A stretch of DNA of 64,000 nucleotides from Anisakis pegreffii (lineage: Eukaryota > Nematoda > Chromadorea > Rhabditida > Anisakidae). Location: assembly GCA_035041965.1 (NCBI GenBank), contig JAPYMA010000443.1:1-64000 (forward strand). The letters are read 5' to 3'. Below are positions 50,601 to 63,906 of the stretch, piece by piece. Made by a program: the position numbers and the translations under genes. Under the pieces are notes generated by a model. That model was not told the DNA's origin and did not search any database. It worked only from the letters and a program-made list of their open reading frames with translations. The number at the start of each line of letters is the position of its first letter. Position 1 is the stretch's first letter.

Positions 50601-53600
50601 GATAGTTATCGTGTCATTTATAATAGTAATAAGAGTGGTTCCGTAAGAGTTGTATAGAAGAGATGCAAATATGTGGAATAATTTCAGAGTAGATCAGAAG
50701 TGGGTGAGCTGAATTTGGGCGAGAGAATGTATGACAGGAGACGGGAGATGGACGACGTTCCACTTCTAGATCGAACACCATCGATAGTGACCGATCGAAG
50801 TCTAGAACACGAAGAATTAATCGTGGATGGTGATAAAAGGTTTGGTGCAATTTTTGAATTCGTTTGGTGCATTTGAATGTGCACATTCGCACATATTTTA
50901 CAGTTGTCTAAGACTGATTTTAAACGTGTATTCTCAATCGAAGAATTTCAAAACCTGACCATAAACATTCAATATTTCGAGAATTCAGCTTCAAAAAGAT
51001 GACAGTTGAAAAGATTTTGCTAAAACTATCAAAGGTATTCGGCTAAAACTGAAAAAGTTTCAGTCGTAATTTCATCTTTATCTCAACTCCATTGGAATTT
51101 ATTAATGCGATAAAGAGTGATTATATGAAGACCGTTTCAAGAAACAGTTTTTTCCATAATTCATCATAAATTATTTGTTTCCCTTACGTTTCAGAGAAAA
51201 GCACTCAATTGTGGCACCACTGACTCCGGCAGCTCGTGTATGTTGAATGCTTCTTATTGTGCTATCGTGCGATTTTATCTTGTCGTTTTAGTGTTTCATA
51301 AAGATGTTTATGATAATGAGAATATACTTCATTTAATTAGTCTCAACTTTGGCCTTGCGTTGAACCTTTAAATTCAACTATTCAGTTTCAGAGAAGCGGC
51401 AGAGCTTCTAATGGTTATGCAGTTGTGAAAGCACGACGTCGTTCGTCGACGATAGGCGCAGGGCAAGTGCGACCTCAGGCTGAACCTCAAACTGAGGCTA
51501 ACAGATTTGCTGATGGGTCATCAGCTATGACAGAAACGCAGGGAGTGTCACGCGACAAAACTCGTGGTCGTCCACATGTATTCGTCGGTCATTCAACAGG
51601 GTTCGTTTTAGAATAATTTTCGTTATCTGATTCTGAACTTTGATCAGTTTTTAATTTTTGATCAGTTAATTTTATTCATTTGGTCAAATTTAGTTTGAAG
51701 ACGATTTCGAATATTCCCAAAGAAACACTCAATAGAATAATGCAACCGCCGAGCACTTTCACGCAGATATATGATCGAAATCGCAATAGAGCCGTTCTGG
51801 TGGACATTCATAATATTAAGGTTTGTGCATTGAGTTTTCGTTTTGTTGATTGTGCGAAATCGCACATCTTCAGAGATTATAGAGTACAGCTGCGAGTTGA
51901 CTGATAGCCTGAACTAGTGATAACTTGTTGTTAGGTGATAACTTAGATGCTGTGAATTTAAGGAACCAAATTTGAGTGTCGAATTGAACGATCGGTTGAA
52001 TACCAATGAAGTGGTTTTGCAGTTTCTCGCACTTACCGAAATGTATGTTTGAATATATTCATTACTGCTTTGAAAATGTATAACGATTGCAATTGTTACA
52101 TAGGAATGAAAGTGATAATCATATATCTTATCAATTGCTTTTAAAAGTGACATTATCTGATTAAAGCAACACTTCAGAAGTTCCGAAAAGATGTTTAATA
52201 TGAGTTTTTTGATTTGTACTCTACCAATTCAGTTTACTATCTCAATTTTCATTAACAAGATAATTTTTATTGCTTATTTTCGTTGTCTTCTACCGAATAT
52301 AATGTCAGTTGCAGTTGCTCACCCAAAAACGTGCGTAGCAATCTACCTCAATCGTTGTTTTTTACGATGAATTTCTATCGTTTCAAGCAAATTACCACTG
52401 AAAGGTTGGTTGCTATATTGATCGGGTTAAGTTGATTTGTTCAGTGTTAGAAAACATTGAAGTTTTTGGCAGTTTTTAAAATCATTCCGTTGTTTTGATT
52501 GATGTTATGCTTATTGATTGCAGTTAAAACGTTGTTGTTGTTGTTACAGTTTAATGTTATGCAATGAAAACTTGGTGAATGATTCTCCACGAGTATACGT
52601 GCTGAAACGTTCAGATTCAACGGCGAAATTGATTGACGAGCAAGGATATGGTTTCACGGTTTGTATTGACTTTGTTTTATACTTTTTCCTTTTTCATTCA
52701 TTCCCTTTTCATTCCATTTGCCATGAAACATGGAATTGTCTCTAATATATTGTGTGTATAGTTTGATTATTGTAATTATCATTATAAGGTGATCATTATT
52801 GTTGTTGTTATTGTAATCGTATTGCTTTAGTCAGTTTATAGTATTAAGAAAATGTGTGGTGATGTTATGAAATTTTTAGGTAAAATACACAGTGGACAGA
52901 AGGTCAATACCCGATGATGAACCGGATGATTTCATTTCATACTTGTGCAATCAGAATCTGCAAATCGACGTTTGGGATGCCACATCGTTGATACCAATTG
53001 GTTGCGCGAATGTTGCGTTGAAGGTGATTGAATTTGGAGGTATTTTAAGGAGGTGGGAATGGAGGGGGATTTTTTGAGGGTTTTGTTTGTTTTGGTATTG
53101 GGAGGAAGGAGAGGAGGGACGGTTTGAGTTGAATTTTTGAATGATTCGATTGAATATTTCAAGGAATTCGCATTTAGTTGTGTGCAATTAGTGTAGTGCA
53201 GAAATTGTTTTTGGGAGCGATTTTTATTGCTGATTTGGAGATGGATGAGGTGTTGGAGAGTAGGCGAGAAGGAATGATGTGCTTAGACTGAAATTATGAA
53301 TTTGATTATAGAAACAAGTTAATTTGTAGTATTTGCTGCGACAAGGCCGTGAGGCAGTTGAAGCGTGTGTGCAAGTGCCGATCGTTCAGAGTGCCCTTCC
53401 CGATCCACCCGAAGTGCATTCCATTCTAATGTTGCGACTGGCAAACATCGGGCATCCTTCAACGAAACATATCGGTTAATTTTGAAATTAATCAAATTCA
53501 GTTCGTTTTTAAATAAGTTTCACTTTTGTAGCTCTCAACGTTATTCGTTTTTAAGTAGAATTAAGATATCCAATAATGATCTTCGTTGAGTTGAAAATTG

Positions 53601-56600
53601 AGCGGAAATTCAGACTTGACGTGTAGTCGTACACCGGCGATTGTGTCGCAACGACTGGGCTCGTGTATAGGCGTGGAAGGTGTCGAATCGTATAGAATTC
53701 GAGCGAAGCCACTGAATCCGGCACAGTACGAAAATTCAACAATGCAGAGGTTCATGGCAGCTCAGAAGTAAGTCTTCATCAGATTTATGTACATTTCGCG
53801 ATCACTTTAGCCATCTTTCTATAAAACGTTATGTATTTCCACTATTGTTTTTATTATTGCATTCTTAGCAAGTATTTATCTTCTGTTATCCGATCGCATT
53901 TGTCTCAGCAAAAAGCATTTTTCAGATTAGATCTCAAATTGAGATACGACGAAATCTTCAATGAGCAGTCTTTGAAACGTATTCAAAATTTTCGCAATGC
54001 CTCACAACTGCAATCCACAACGTGCCTTACAACTAAGGTGAGTGCATATCAATGAGCAATGATTTTTAGAAATTTTTTATTTTTGTACAATCTTTCGCAT
54101 TTTCTCAACTTTCGATATGGGACATTTTGTTCATTATGCAGGGATCAGTGAAGCGATTTTTGTTCCATCAAGAACTCGAGGCGTACAAAAAGATTCGTAA
54201 TGAAAATAAGGCATCCAAACTGTTGAAAGCTGTCTTCAAAGCGATTTCCACTGAGCACAGGTTGTTAGTTCGTCATTATTTCCAAAATTCTGATCTTTTT
54301 CTTAGTATAAAGTTAGGTTATTGATAAAAGACTCTGGTTGAATCACTGCTTGTCGATTGCGACTTGAAATTTTGCAATTTTGAATGCGAACTATTTGGAA
54401 GATGATCAATGCGCAATGATTTTATGTTCGATTCAATTTCCATTTGATTGAAAAGAAAGCATTTCAGAATCTTCGCCTGTTATGGGCAAATACATTTTTT
54501 TGAATTCCTTCTGCAGAACTCAGAATCTGAACCACTCGACGTTCTGATCGATATCACCGGACCCGCACTGAGGTTATTTTCTCGGTTGTTTATTTCTTCC
54601 TTGATTTCATAATTAAAAGAAAAGCAAGATATAGACATATGCTTATGCTTGTATCTATAATATATCACTGCAATGCATTTGTTTCATAGATTTTTGTTGA
54701 ACTGTTGTATTGTATTTTATTATATGAACATATAAAAATTATAAATTGCTAATCAATCGATTGTTGGGAATAGGAATGGGAAATGAGTGAATCTGATCTA
54801 TTTTCAATATTTTCAGTTGGGTATAACGGATAAATTGATTGATTTTCAGTGCAGTGCTGAACGTAGACGAATGGCAATTCTTTAAGCGACGTAACGATAT
54901 CGAAACACCAATTGTGAAAGATTTATTCGTGACGAAGAAAATTCGTAATGAGAGTGGCGTGGATGATGTGGAGCAGGTTCAGATCCAACTGAAACCTTTG
55001 CAGAGCGTTTTCATACCGTTTAAATATGATGCCTTCTTGACATCGTCAAAACAACGTTCAAGAACGGAGCACTTGAAAGTGAGTTCGCTCTTTTTCAGTT
55101 CATCACTCAATTGAAATTCAATAAAAGTTTCAATTCGTTGATTCAGCATTTGTATAAACAACTGAGTTTATGATAATGAAGTGTTCGTTTCATACTTTGA
55201 GATTTTATCGAGCTTGAAGTTGAATAGTGAAATTCGAATGGATTTTCGTAAAAGCAATTCTGAGCTGGAAATTTGTTTCAGACTTTTCGAAAACTCTAAT
55301 TGTAAGTGTTGATAAATGGATAATTGTGATTTTTGATTGTGTTGAGTTCAGGTGATCTTCAAACGAGCTGACAATGGTGAGCCACTGGCGATAATCGACG
55401 TACAAGCGCAGAATCGTGCCAACATCATCAGTCAGTCGTTACGCTTCTTCGTTGAGGCAGAAATGAAGCTGACCAAAGTGATTCGTATATGTGGAACAAA
55501 AGGTTTTCATTCTGTCACGGAATAATTATGAGCAGAAAGATGGTGACGATTTCCAAAAAGAATATCTTTTTCTTATCTTCTGTGTTTTTTCAGATGGACG
55601 CTACGTAATGAGTGTACGATGCTCAGATCCCACAGTGTTACTCTCAGTTCGTGATGCTGCAGACAACACGCAGGATATCGTGATTACGGTTCCTAGAATG
55701 CTTGATTATCACTCTGAAATCATATCATTTCCCAGAATTTCCTTCTTTTTTCACAAGTGCCAAACTTGACCTACTGAAAATTCTCACTGATTTTCAATGA
55801 GAAAATTTCACTCTTTTTTTCTGAAGCAGTTTCTATTTCAATTGGATTGATAACTGAAAGAAAAATGAAATTTAAAAACAATTGCAGTGCCACACCAGCG
55901 CTTCGCCATCATTACGTTCGTTTATTGTTTTGCTTTACGCGGACAGATATAATTATGAGCTGATCGGGGTGTGGGCCATTCATTTGCATTCAGCGCACAA
56001 GATTCAAGCCAAGACTGTTCAAGCTCAACGCGTACAATTGCCACTTCTTCTGAAGTTAGTCGTCGCACTGATTCTCGTCTCTGGTTATACTTATTCGTGT
56101 ACGTGCAACAAAACGTTTTTCCATCTCTAATGGAAAAAAAGCAAAATTTCTGAACACTTCATAAAATTGGAAAAATTATTATAATGAACGATAATGATGA
56201 TGCATTGATAATGATTAGTATTTGATGCATTCAGAACGGATGGTAACGATCACTGCGTTCAACTGTTCTCATCGTGCACTTCACGAATCCTTTTGCACCC
56301 GTCCGAGCCATTCTTAACGGCAAACACGCGATTGCATGAAATCGATGCCACGTTCACGCCTGATTTTATTGGTTAACATTACAGTTAACATTCTCAAATT
56401 TTGAATTTTCCCTTGAAAAATACAAAAATTTAGAACCATCGACAAGAAAAATCGCAAATTTTCAGTTACAAAAACTGAAAACTAATTTTGTTAATTGTTG
56501 ATTACAGGTGATAGAACTTTTTTGATCACAGCGATTGACATAAGATCGCATCAACTGCTCAACGAATGGCTATTGTACGCTCAAGTCGATTCGTTAGATG

Positions 56601-57274
56601 TCAATAAAATTTATCGTATTCGTTTACCCGTCAAAAGAACGCTAATAAAGGTTTGGCGAGTGTTTTCATGCAGATGAGCAGTTTCATCGGTTTTATTTTG
56701 GCTGCTTTACATTGATTTAGCGATCATAAAGTTAGGGAAGGGAAGTTTTGGAATGATAGAAATGTGATCGGTTTTGGTTAAGAAATGGTGATTGATAATT
56801 GTGTTGTATTGTATTGCAATTTAAAATTCAGTTTGAAATTTACTTTGCGATTTGATTAGTGTGATATGTGGAAATGAAGTAAGTTTTGAAAATAGTTGAC
56901 GAGTTTAGAAGATTCCATTGACGAATGAGTACGGAATCGCACGTGCCTATCGCCTCGTGTCCTCCCAGCCCGATCTTTTAACGATCGATGATGAAATCGT
57001 TTACTTAGAGGCACATAGCGCTACTCAAATAGCGCTCACATTCCTGCCATACCAAATGCCGTTTTCTGTGGAGGTTCGTTCGGTTATTTTCAGTACTATC
57101 GTATCATATGTTATCTCTTACTGCCAGCAGGAAGAGATTCATTTCTGATAATCGTTTCACTTTCATATCAGTCAACATTCATGAAAATTTCAGGTGTTTT
57201 TATTTGTGCTCAACGCAGATGATGATCTTCAGGAGCAAGTCTTTTCCATACGAATACAATATTTCGAAGAGTGA
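47649..57274 (+). CDS. nphp-4: Nephrocystin-4, ciliary transition-zone protein
   Basis: Thirty exons join in phase to about 1417 aa (human about 1426): 47649-47828, 47905-48036, 48290-48498, 48626-48837, 48979-49205, 49303-49448, 49861-49981, 50117-50225, 50340-50494, 50688-50839, 51195-51237, 51392-51600, 51694-51820, 51963-52042, 52309-52404, 52550-52658, 52880-53023, 53330-53474, 53614-53767, 53926-54037, 54142-54260, 54468-54572, 54850-55078, 55352-55502, 55594-55688, 55888-56054, 56235-56371, 56508-56650, 56909-57073, 57194-57274. The protein works with NPHP1 at the transition zone, which gates entry to cilia. Recognised segments: FFHTSIKDDQVYVVIEVLV (about 107), LEVLERRLKVGVHNG (about 315), EVVLQFLAL (about 690), NLQIDVWD (about 797), LMLRLANIGHP, FFEFLLQNSE, VRCSDP (about 1163), RSFIVLLYADR, and a C-terminal IPLTNEYG segment in the MSP-like region. 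Exon 1 is the weak point: ATG 47649 follows ctttgcag directly, while ATG 47678 opens a different frame with its own phase-0 donor at 47773. Confidence 0.93.
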
Positions 57275-58587
57275 ATTATTTACCTAAAAAATACTCAACC
57301 TTTCCATTGTATTGTACTGTATTGTTTTTTTCTGTATTGTAATTTTTGCTTATGAGCTGGTGGATATTAAATATTTGTGTAAAGTATTGTGCCATCAAGA
57401 TCAATTCTATTTGTGTTGCGTTTTGTTGTGTTTGAAATGAAGTGTATCATCTTTTTCATTGTCACTGTCAACAGTACAGTCAGAGTTCATTGTTTGCGAT
57501 TGATTGCACATTGTATTGTAGCTATTGTGATGATTGTTTATGTATGTGTTCACTCGTTATACTGCCTCTGTAGCTGATTTCTAGTGGTCGATTTGTTTTT
57601 CAGTATTTGATAGTGTTCGCTTTTTCAGTATTTGAAGTTGGATATTTTTTCTGAATTCAGTTTGGAAGGAATTAGGAAAGGATATCAATTGAGAATTTAC
57701 TTTGAGATTTATTCTGCTATGGGTAGACGATCGCATAAATCTGATGTAATAACTATGAGATGGGAAATGAGATAGATGGAGGGGTTTTTATACTTAATTT
57801 TGTTAGCATTTAAGTGTTGTAGTTGTAAATAGAAGTTTTTTTGGAGTTTAATGGATTGCATCCGTTTATTTGTTTGTATTGTACACTGATGAGTATGTTG
57901 ACGTATAATATTACGCTATTGTCGAGCTTATTGCTGACTGATTCTATTTCGTTTCTATTCCTGTTCTTATTCGTTCGGTTCGTTTCGATGAAGCAATAAG
58001 GGACCGCTTAAAACTAGGTCAAAAAAGATCTGAAGTAAATTTTTCAAAGAATTTTCGGGGTTAGAACTGAGCCAAATCGCTTGTGAATCTACCCGATCGT
58101 CAGGCATATCATATCCTTTTTTCGATGAAATCAATAAGGACTGGTGTATCTGTGCATGTTGATTGTTATTATCATTCTCAGCAGCATTGTATCAGTATCA
58201 TCATTTCATTACTATTATTATTTTTTGATATCATTGATATATGACTACATTAGAAATGTTGTCTATAAATAATTATCGTGATTGCTTCGATACTTGAAAT
58301 TTGATGAAGTTCGTATTAACTTCGATTATTGCTTGTAATTTCCTCATCTAGAATGAACCTCATTGATTTGTGATTGTTTATGCTGAGCCTAGGAATCGAT
58401 GAACTGACGTGTTCGCATACTTCTGTTCTCGTTCCAGTTGAACGCAATCAATTGATATTTGAAGTGTGTTTTCTGGTGTAACGTCTATTATCACATTATT
58501 TATGATCGTTATATAAACAATAACATGAAATTGTACTTTTAGAATGGAATAATCATAATAATAAGCTCATTGAAAGCAGGCAACGCA

Positions 58588-58602
58588 ATGGCACCATTTG
58601 AG
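58588..58602 (+). other. Candidate tiny first exon
   Basis: ATG GCA CCA TTT GAG runs straight into the donor gtaatg in phase 0. Only the start codon and donor support it. It is listed with the 62297 candidate because both leave in phase 0, as alternative first exons of one downstream gene would. Confidence 0.15.
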
Positions 58603-59657
58603 GTAATGTGTTTTGTACGAATTCGACTCATTTTTCATTGATCTCATTTCGATTGATTATGATGTATTTCATTTATGTACATTGCATTGCGATTATTGCT
58701 CATGAACGAAGGCATTTCGTTGCGATTTCGAATAGATGATCGTTGCAAGAATAGGGAAATTTATTTTGTGCTTTGACGATTTCTTGATTATTGTAAACGA
58801 TTTCGTTAGAATTCAGTTTGATTTAATCATTAATATTAATACATTTCTCAAATATTCGTACATTTTCGTTCATCATTTCAACACAAATCAAAGACACAAT
58901 TTGCGTGCGTTGATTATATGATTGGCTTGTGCTTGATCAGATGTTGTGTTGTTGTCTTTACGTTCCGTTCAATTTGTTTTCAAGAGAACAGTGATAAAAT
59001 TGTTGTGCACATTTCCGATGTTATCGCAAAACCTTAGCGAACGCTACTGATAATAATTAATTTTATCACTAATTGCTGCACCCATCCGCTGCAGTGAGAA
59101 AAAAATTGCTTATAGCGAGTTATTTTACTTCACACGGATTGATTGGATATTGGTTGAATAGCTGGTTGATTTACTTTATTGTTTTAGAAGATGTACGTTG
59201 GGAACTGGATGTTGAGTCGAGGTTTTGAGATCTGCAGACTTGGTCTTTGGTATTGGAATTTGAAGATATAGGGATTTATATGTTATTATAGGGATTTAGA
59301 GAGGATGTAGGGGTTTGCCACTCAATTGTTGAATGAAGAGCTTTCATAAATTCAGATCTTACGATTGGTGTGTTCATAAATAAGGACAGGTGCTTTCTGG
59401 TAGAGATATTTTGCTGTGATGAGTGTATGAAGGTTGCTGAGTGATAATGATTTATGATAGTATGCGATTTATGATACACGTGCATGGGGTTGTTCGTTGG
59501 TTAGTTGAGCGATAGGAATTATGATATTTCATCGATGCACTCTTATATTATATATGATGCGAGCAGCAAGGATTATATCCAATCGAGAAATTTGATTATT
59601 TCTATATGAAGAGATGGTGGCATCGAGTTGGGCTTGCCTTTAAAAAGCTTGCATTGT

Positions 59658-59691
59658 TGAGCCAAGCCGAGCCGAGCCGAGCCAAACCGAG
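59658..59691. repeat. GAGCC pentanucleotide repeat
   Basis: About six consecutive units of gagcc or a one-base variant (gagccaagccgagccgagcc and on), ending at ccgagctg. A GC-rich microsatellite in otherwise A/T-rich DNA. Confidence 0.8.
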
Positions 59692-60970
59692 CTGATATGT
59701 TTAACGCCTACCAATGCCAATAGTAGACGACGGAATCTCATATAAAATTAATATTGATTCATGCATAATATCAACAAAAACGCGCATCCATGCATGGTGT
59801 CAGTGAATAAGATGAACATCAACTGCGTGCAATTGACATACAGTTATCTATCTCATCATCACACAAACTCCTTTTGTAAATTCGTATGTATCGTAATGAA
59901 TTCACGCCGTAATCCTCTCATACCAATCGTATTGTGGCGTTCATTTGAACAGTTTTTGATGTGTTCTTTCCAGTGACTGATCATGATAGCTATAGCGTGA
60001 TCTCATTTTTATATTCGTTCATTGCTACAAACATTTAATGATGTCATGGCATGAGCGCATCGTTAAACAAATGATTAACCTATGATGTTAGAGGTTAATT
60101 TGGGTTATACCATATGAACGAATGTTAAACGTTATTAAAGGTACCACCTATTGTATGGATGTTAAAAATAGAGTTCGTACAGTTTGCTAGGTACTGTTCC
60201 GTTGCGATCTGTGCTCGTTTCAATTGATCTGAATGGTTGTTCCTTATATGGTGTTTCTTAATATATTCTGTGTATTGCATGCATGATGTATTGTGCAATT
60301 TGTTTTGTGCATGCAAGGGAACAATGCATTTTCATTATGCTAATTTCATAACACTTTTATATATTCCCTGGCGTGTTGTGCTGACGTTTGATAGTTTGCG
60401 AGTAGTATTGTTAAAGAAGTATTATAGATGAAAGAATGTACTTAGCGTTATTCAGTGGTGTATTTCATGGTATTTGTTCTCGATTTGCATGATATGAAGA
60501 CAGTAACGCGTGAAGAGACTGCTGTTTTTTATTGGATTTCTTTAACGTTTCGTGATAACGAATTTATGATTGATGATGATTTCGAGAAACACATTCCATA
60601 CGAAATGAAGTGAGATGCAGAACAAATTCTTTGATTTTCACATGGAAATTCTTCGGTTTTGTTTTGCTGATTGACATTTGTGCGTGTCTTTTATGCACTG
60701 ATTATGAGTAATTGAATGATGCTCGTCCTATTTGCTTACAAACTGCCCATTGCCCGTTGGAAATGAAGCAATTAGGCATGAGTTTGCGATGAGTTGGTCG
60801 ATCGAGTGCAGAGATCTGAGCATTTTCACCGTTATATCAGTCGACTGATAAGACTGACGAATGACGCGTTGATCACCGTATTAATTGATCAGATTACTAC
60901 GGATTCGTGATTTGATTATTTTTCTTATGATGTAGTCCTAGTAGTGGTACTGAGTTTGTTTATCGATTAG

Positions 60971-61022
60971 ATTATTGACAGTTGATTGGTTTCGGTTGGT
61001 AATTATTGACAGTTGATTGGTT
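60971..61022. repeat. Direct repeat of 31-bp period
   Basis: attattgacagttgattggtt occurs at 60971 and again 31 bases on, separated by tcggttggta-like sequence. Two copies only. Confidence 0.7.
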
Positions 61023-62296
61023 CTTCTTGACAGATGGTTGGTAGTGCAGTGTGTTGCACATTTCACCTATCCGTATACAAATCTGAATATGTGTTGTTGT
61101 CGTTCTAGTAAGAGAAGAGTTGATTTCGTTGCTGTGAAGGTGATTCGTTGGGAGAGTGTCGAGGTGAATGATTTGATACTCTGTTGTGGAATTTGCTTGG
61201 GCTGATATTTGAAAAGTTCAACAATTTAATCAAATTAAATTCGGTGTGACAATTCACTTAATTTCATGTGAAGTTTAATTGAGTCATTGTGCGCCGCCCG
61301 AACGGACTCGATCGCGTTGGATTTTTGACTTTTTGCATTGAGTAAGTAAGTCATTCATATTTCATCATTTACTTTGCTCATTTGTGTTGAATTCTCTGAT
61401 TGCACACATTCCAAGCCATTTGAATGCTGTTGGGCATTTGAATGATTGCATTTTTGAGTGGCAGCAGATGTTTCGCTTGTCGATATGAAATGAAACCCAG
61501 AAATTCTTCGAATCTGAATGTTTCCAACGCTGTTCGCGTTCAATTTTGAAATTTTGTCGCTCATATTGTTAAGTGGAATGATGATGTTCCACGCTGAATT
61601 GCACATGTCATCTGCTTAGGAATTTCATGTTCGTTTGTTAGTTTTTTGTTCACTAGTTATATTTCAAAACTATTACATAGGCGCATATAGGTATTGTCAT
61701 GCGGCTTCCTCTGTTTTAGGACAATTTTGTGGGCGATTATTGTTGGTTTGAACAGTTTTTTGCACACAGAATTTCAGCTTGAGTGCCTTTTTTTGTGTGA
61801 ATTCCATGAAATCGATAATGAGAATTCGAAAACACAGTTTGAAAATCTCATAAAAATATTAATAGGTAACAATTTGTGAAAGAGAAACGCACAGAGAACA
61901 GAAAGAATTGTTTGTGAGAACTAAGAAGTGATAAACAATAAGCAGTAACCATCAACATACAATGGAATCAGCAATAAAATGAGTAATACTATTTGAAATA
62001 AGAATGCCTTCTTGCGTAAGAACCAACCTAACTATTACATTCGTTAGCTTTGAAATATGTCGGAGAATAAAGACAATATATGACTAGTACACGAATATAC
62101 TCAGAATATCTTGTCTATTTGCGATGAACATTTTGTGATATTTATTGCATGCATATTGCATTCAGTTCAGTCGATTTTTCAGTGATTAGTGTCGCGAAAT
62201 TTTTTGCCAACCGAAATTAGCGTTCACAAGTAGCATAAAAGGAAAACATTGACGTTAATTGAATTGATGCGTTCATTTGCAATCAGCATTCACAAT

Positions 62297-62338
62297 ATGA
62301 AGGAGATATTTCTAGGAAAGGATGCAAAAAAGATTGAT
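62297..62338 (+). other. Candidate first exon
   Basis: ATG opens 14 codons (MKEIFLGKDAKKID) and runs into a strong donor, gtaagt, in phase 0. The hydrophilic, lysine-rich reading and the full-consensus donor are better than background. No acceptor exon was found before the window ends, so the gene cannot be named. Confidence 0.25.
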
Positions 62339-62463
62339 GTAAGTATGTGTGACTAAATGGTGTGCATTATGCATTGTGCTGCATGTGAATGAATCGAGTG
62401 TGAAGGCACTCACTCCGTGATAACGTTTCGAAATTTCATTTATTCATCATTCTTAACAACGTG

Positions 62464-62483
62464 CTTATCAGTGACGTGATAAG
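62464..62483. promoter_or_regulatory. Palindromic GATA-factor sites
   Basis: CTTATCAgtgacgTGATAAG is a perfect inverted pair of the TGATAA core preferred by nematode ELT-type GATA factors, with further GATAAG/TTATC motifs at about 62528-62545. It lies just downstream of the 62297 candidate exon, where intronic enhancers are common. Function is inferred from motif only. Confidence 0.4.
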
Positions 62484-63173
62484 TTCATCATATCGTATCA
62501 TGTGTACCTCCTCATCCGATGATCATGAGCTGATAAGATTATCTATTCTTGCTTATGACAAGGGTTATGATAGCTTATACGAGACGAGGCGAGGATATTT
62601 GGGATGAGACGTTGACAGTGGAATAGCAATCGCCGCATCGCAATGCATATAGAGTAAATAGGATATTAGTTTTGTTTGTTCTTGAAGTGACATTCTTCAT
62701 CTGCTCTGTTTATTTATCCAGTGAATGGATCGATGAGTGGGATGGATGGATGGATAGGATGGCAGTTGGTTGGATATTAATGAATATAATATTTGTGTTA
62801 TGATTGCCATGTAAGGCTGTTTTTGTTGGAGAACAATTGAGACTGTTTGTGTGCGATGCATCGACGATGATTGCGGAAATTTATTCATTTGTCCATTTAC
62901 AATTACATGGAATTGCTCTAATACCATCGTCATTGCCTTGAATTTGCTCTGAAAGCATTCTTTTAGAGTTGCGAGTGTTGGCATTGTTTATAAGCAGAAG
63001 TCGACATGATAAAAACAATTCAATTTGTCCAATAACAACGCTTGAAGAGTGCTCATGATGAAGGATAGCGATGTGACCTTGTCATTGAGTTGTAATGATT
63101 TTGTCACGTGATTGATTTATTTGTGTTGTTTTGTCTTCATTTTTGCATTCATTTGCGACATGCCATATCTGTG

Positions 63174-63247
63174 ATCTGAAAGCTATCTCTTAGGCGATAT
63201 ATCTTCATGAATATGAAGATATATTGCCGAAGAGATAGCTTTCAGAT
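63174..63247. repeat. Long near-perfect hairpin
   Basis: A 74-base palindrome: arms of 35 bases starting ATCTGAAAGCTATCTCTT and ending AAGAGATAGCTTTCAGAT, around a 4-base loop (gaat). The arms differ at two positions, of which one would be a G-U wobble in RNA. The tiny loop and near-perfect pairing are more like a palindromic repeat or small dsRNA source than a standard microRNA precursor. Confidence 0.75.
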
Positions 63248-63856
63248 TCAAACGAGATTGACCATGTTACTTGATTGACCAAGTTTGTTTGCTTGATGTG
63301 AACGAATTTGGGTGATTGATGCAGTTATTAGTGCTAATTAAAGAATTGATTTTTATTCAAGTTGAATACTTAGAATCATAGCGAGACTTCATTGAATCTG
63401 TTGGATGTATTAGATATTGAAAAGTGCAATCTTTTCTATTGTTCAAAAGTGCAATCGTTTTCAGTGTGATTGTTTCTTGATCTAGTGTCTGACGTATTGA
63501 GATGGAGGTTTGAGGTTTTGAGAGGTTCAGAATGTCAGCATTTTTTAGAATGCATTCATGTGTTGTTAATAGACGTTAACGAATGCATTTTGTGTTGTGT
63601 TCATCGTTTTTTATCGAATCGTCTTTGAACTATTTGAACTGCTACAATAATTATCATTAGTATTGGTTGTTTAGCAATATAACGCAACGATACGTTCGAT
63701 TCAATTCAACAGCATACCAGGGAATAAATGATCAACTTTAGGTCGATGCTTGCGGCAGTATCAGCACTTATCCAAACATATTATTGATTATAGATAAAAA
63801 TTTCGTTGTATTTTTAATTCGTTTATTTTTATGCTTCAACTGAAAATAAATGTTTT

Positions 63857-63906
63857 TCAGTCACTTTTTTATCAGTCACTCATTTTTCACTTCATCAGTC
63901 ACTCAT
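63857..63906. repeat. TCAGTCACT short repeat cluster
   Basis: tcagtcact occurs three times in 50 bases (63857, 63872, 63894), each followed by T-rich sequence. No known function. Confidence 0.55.
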
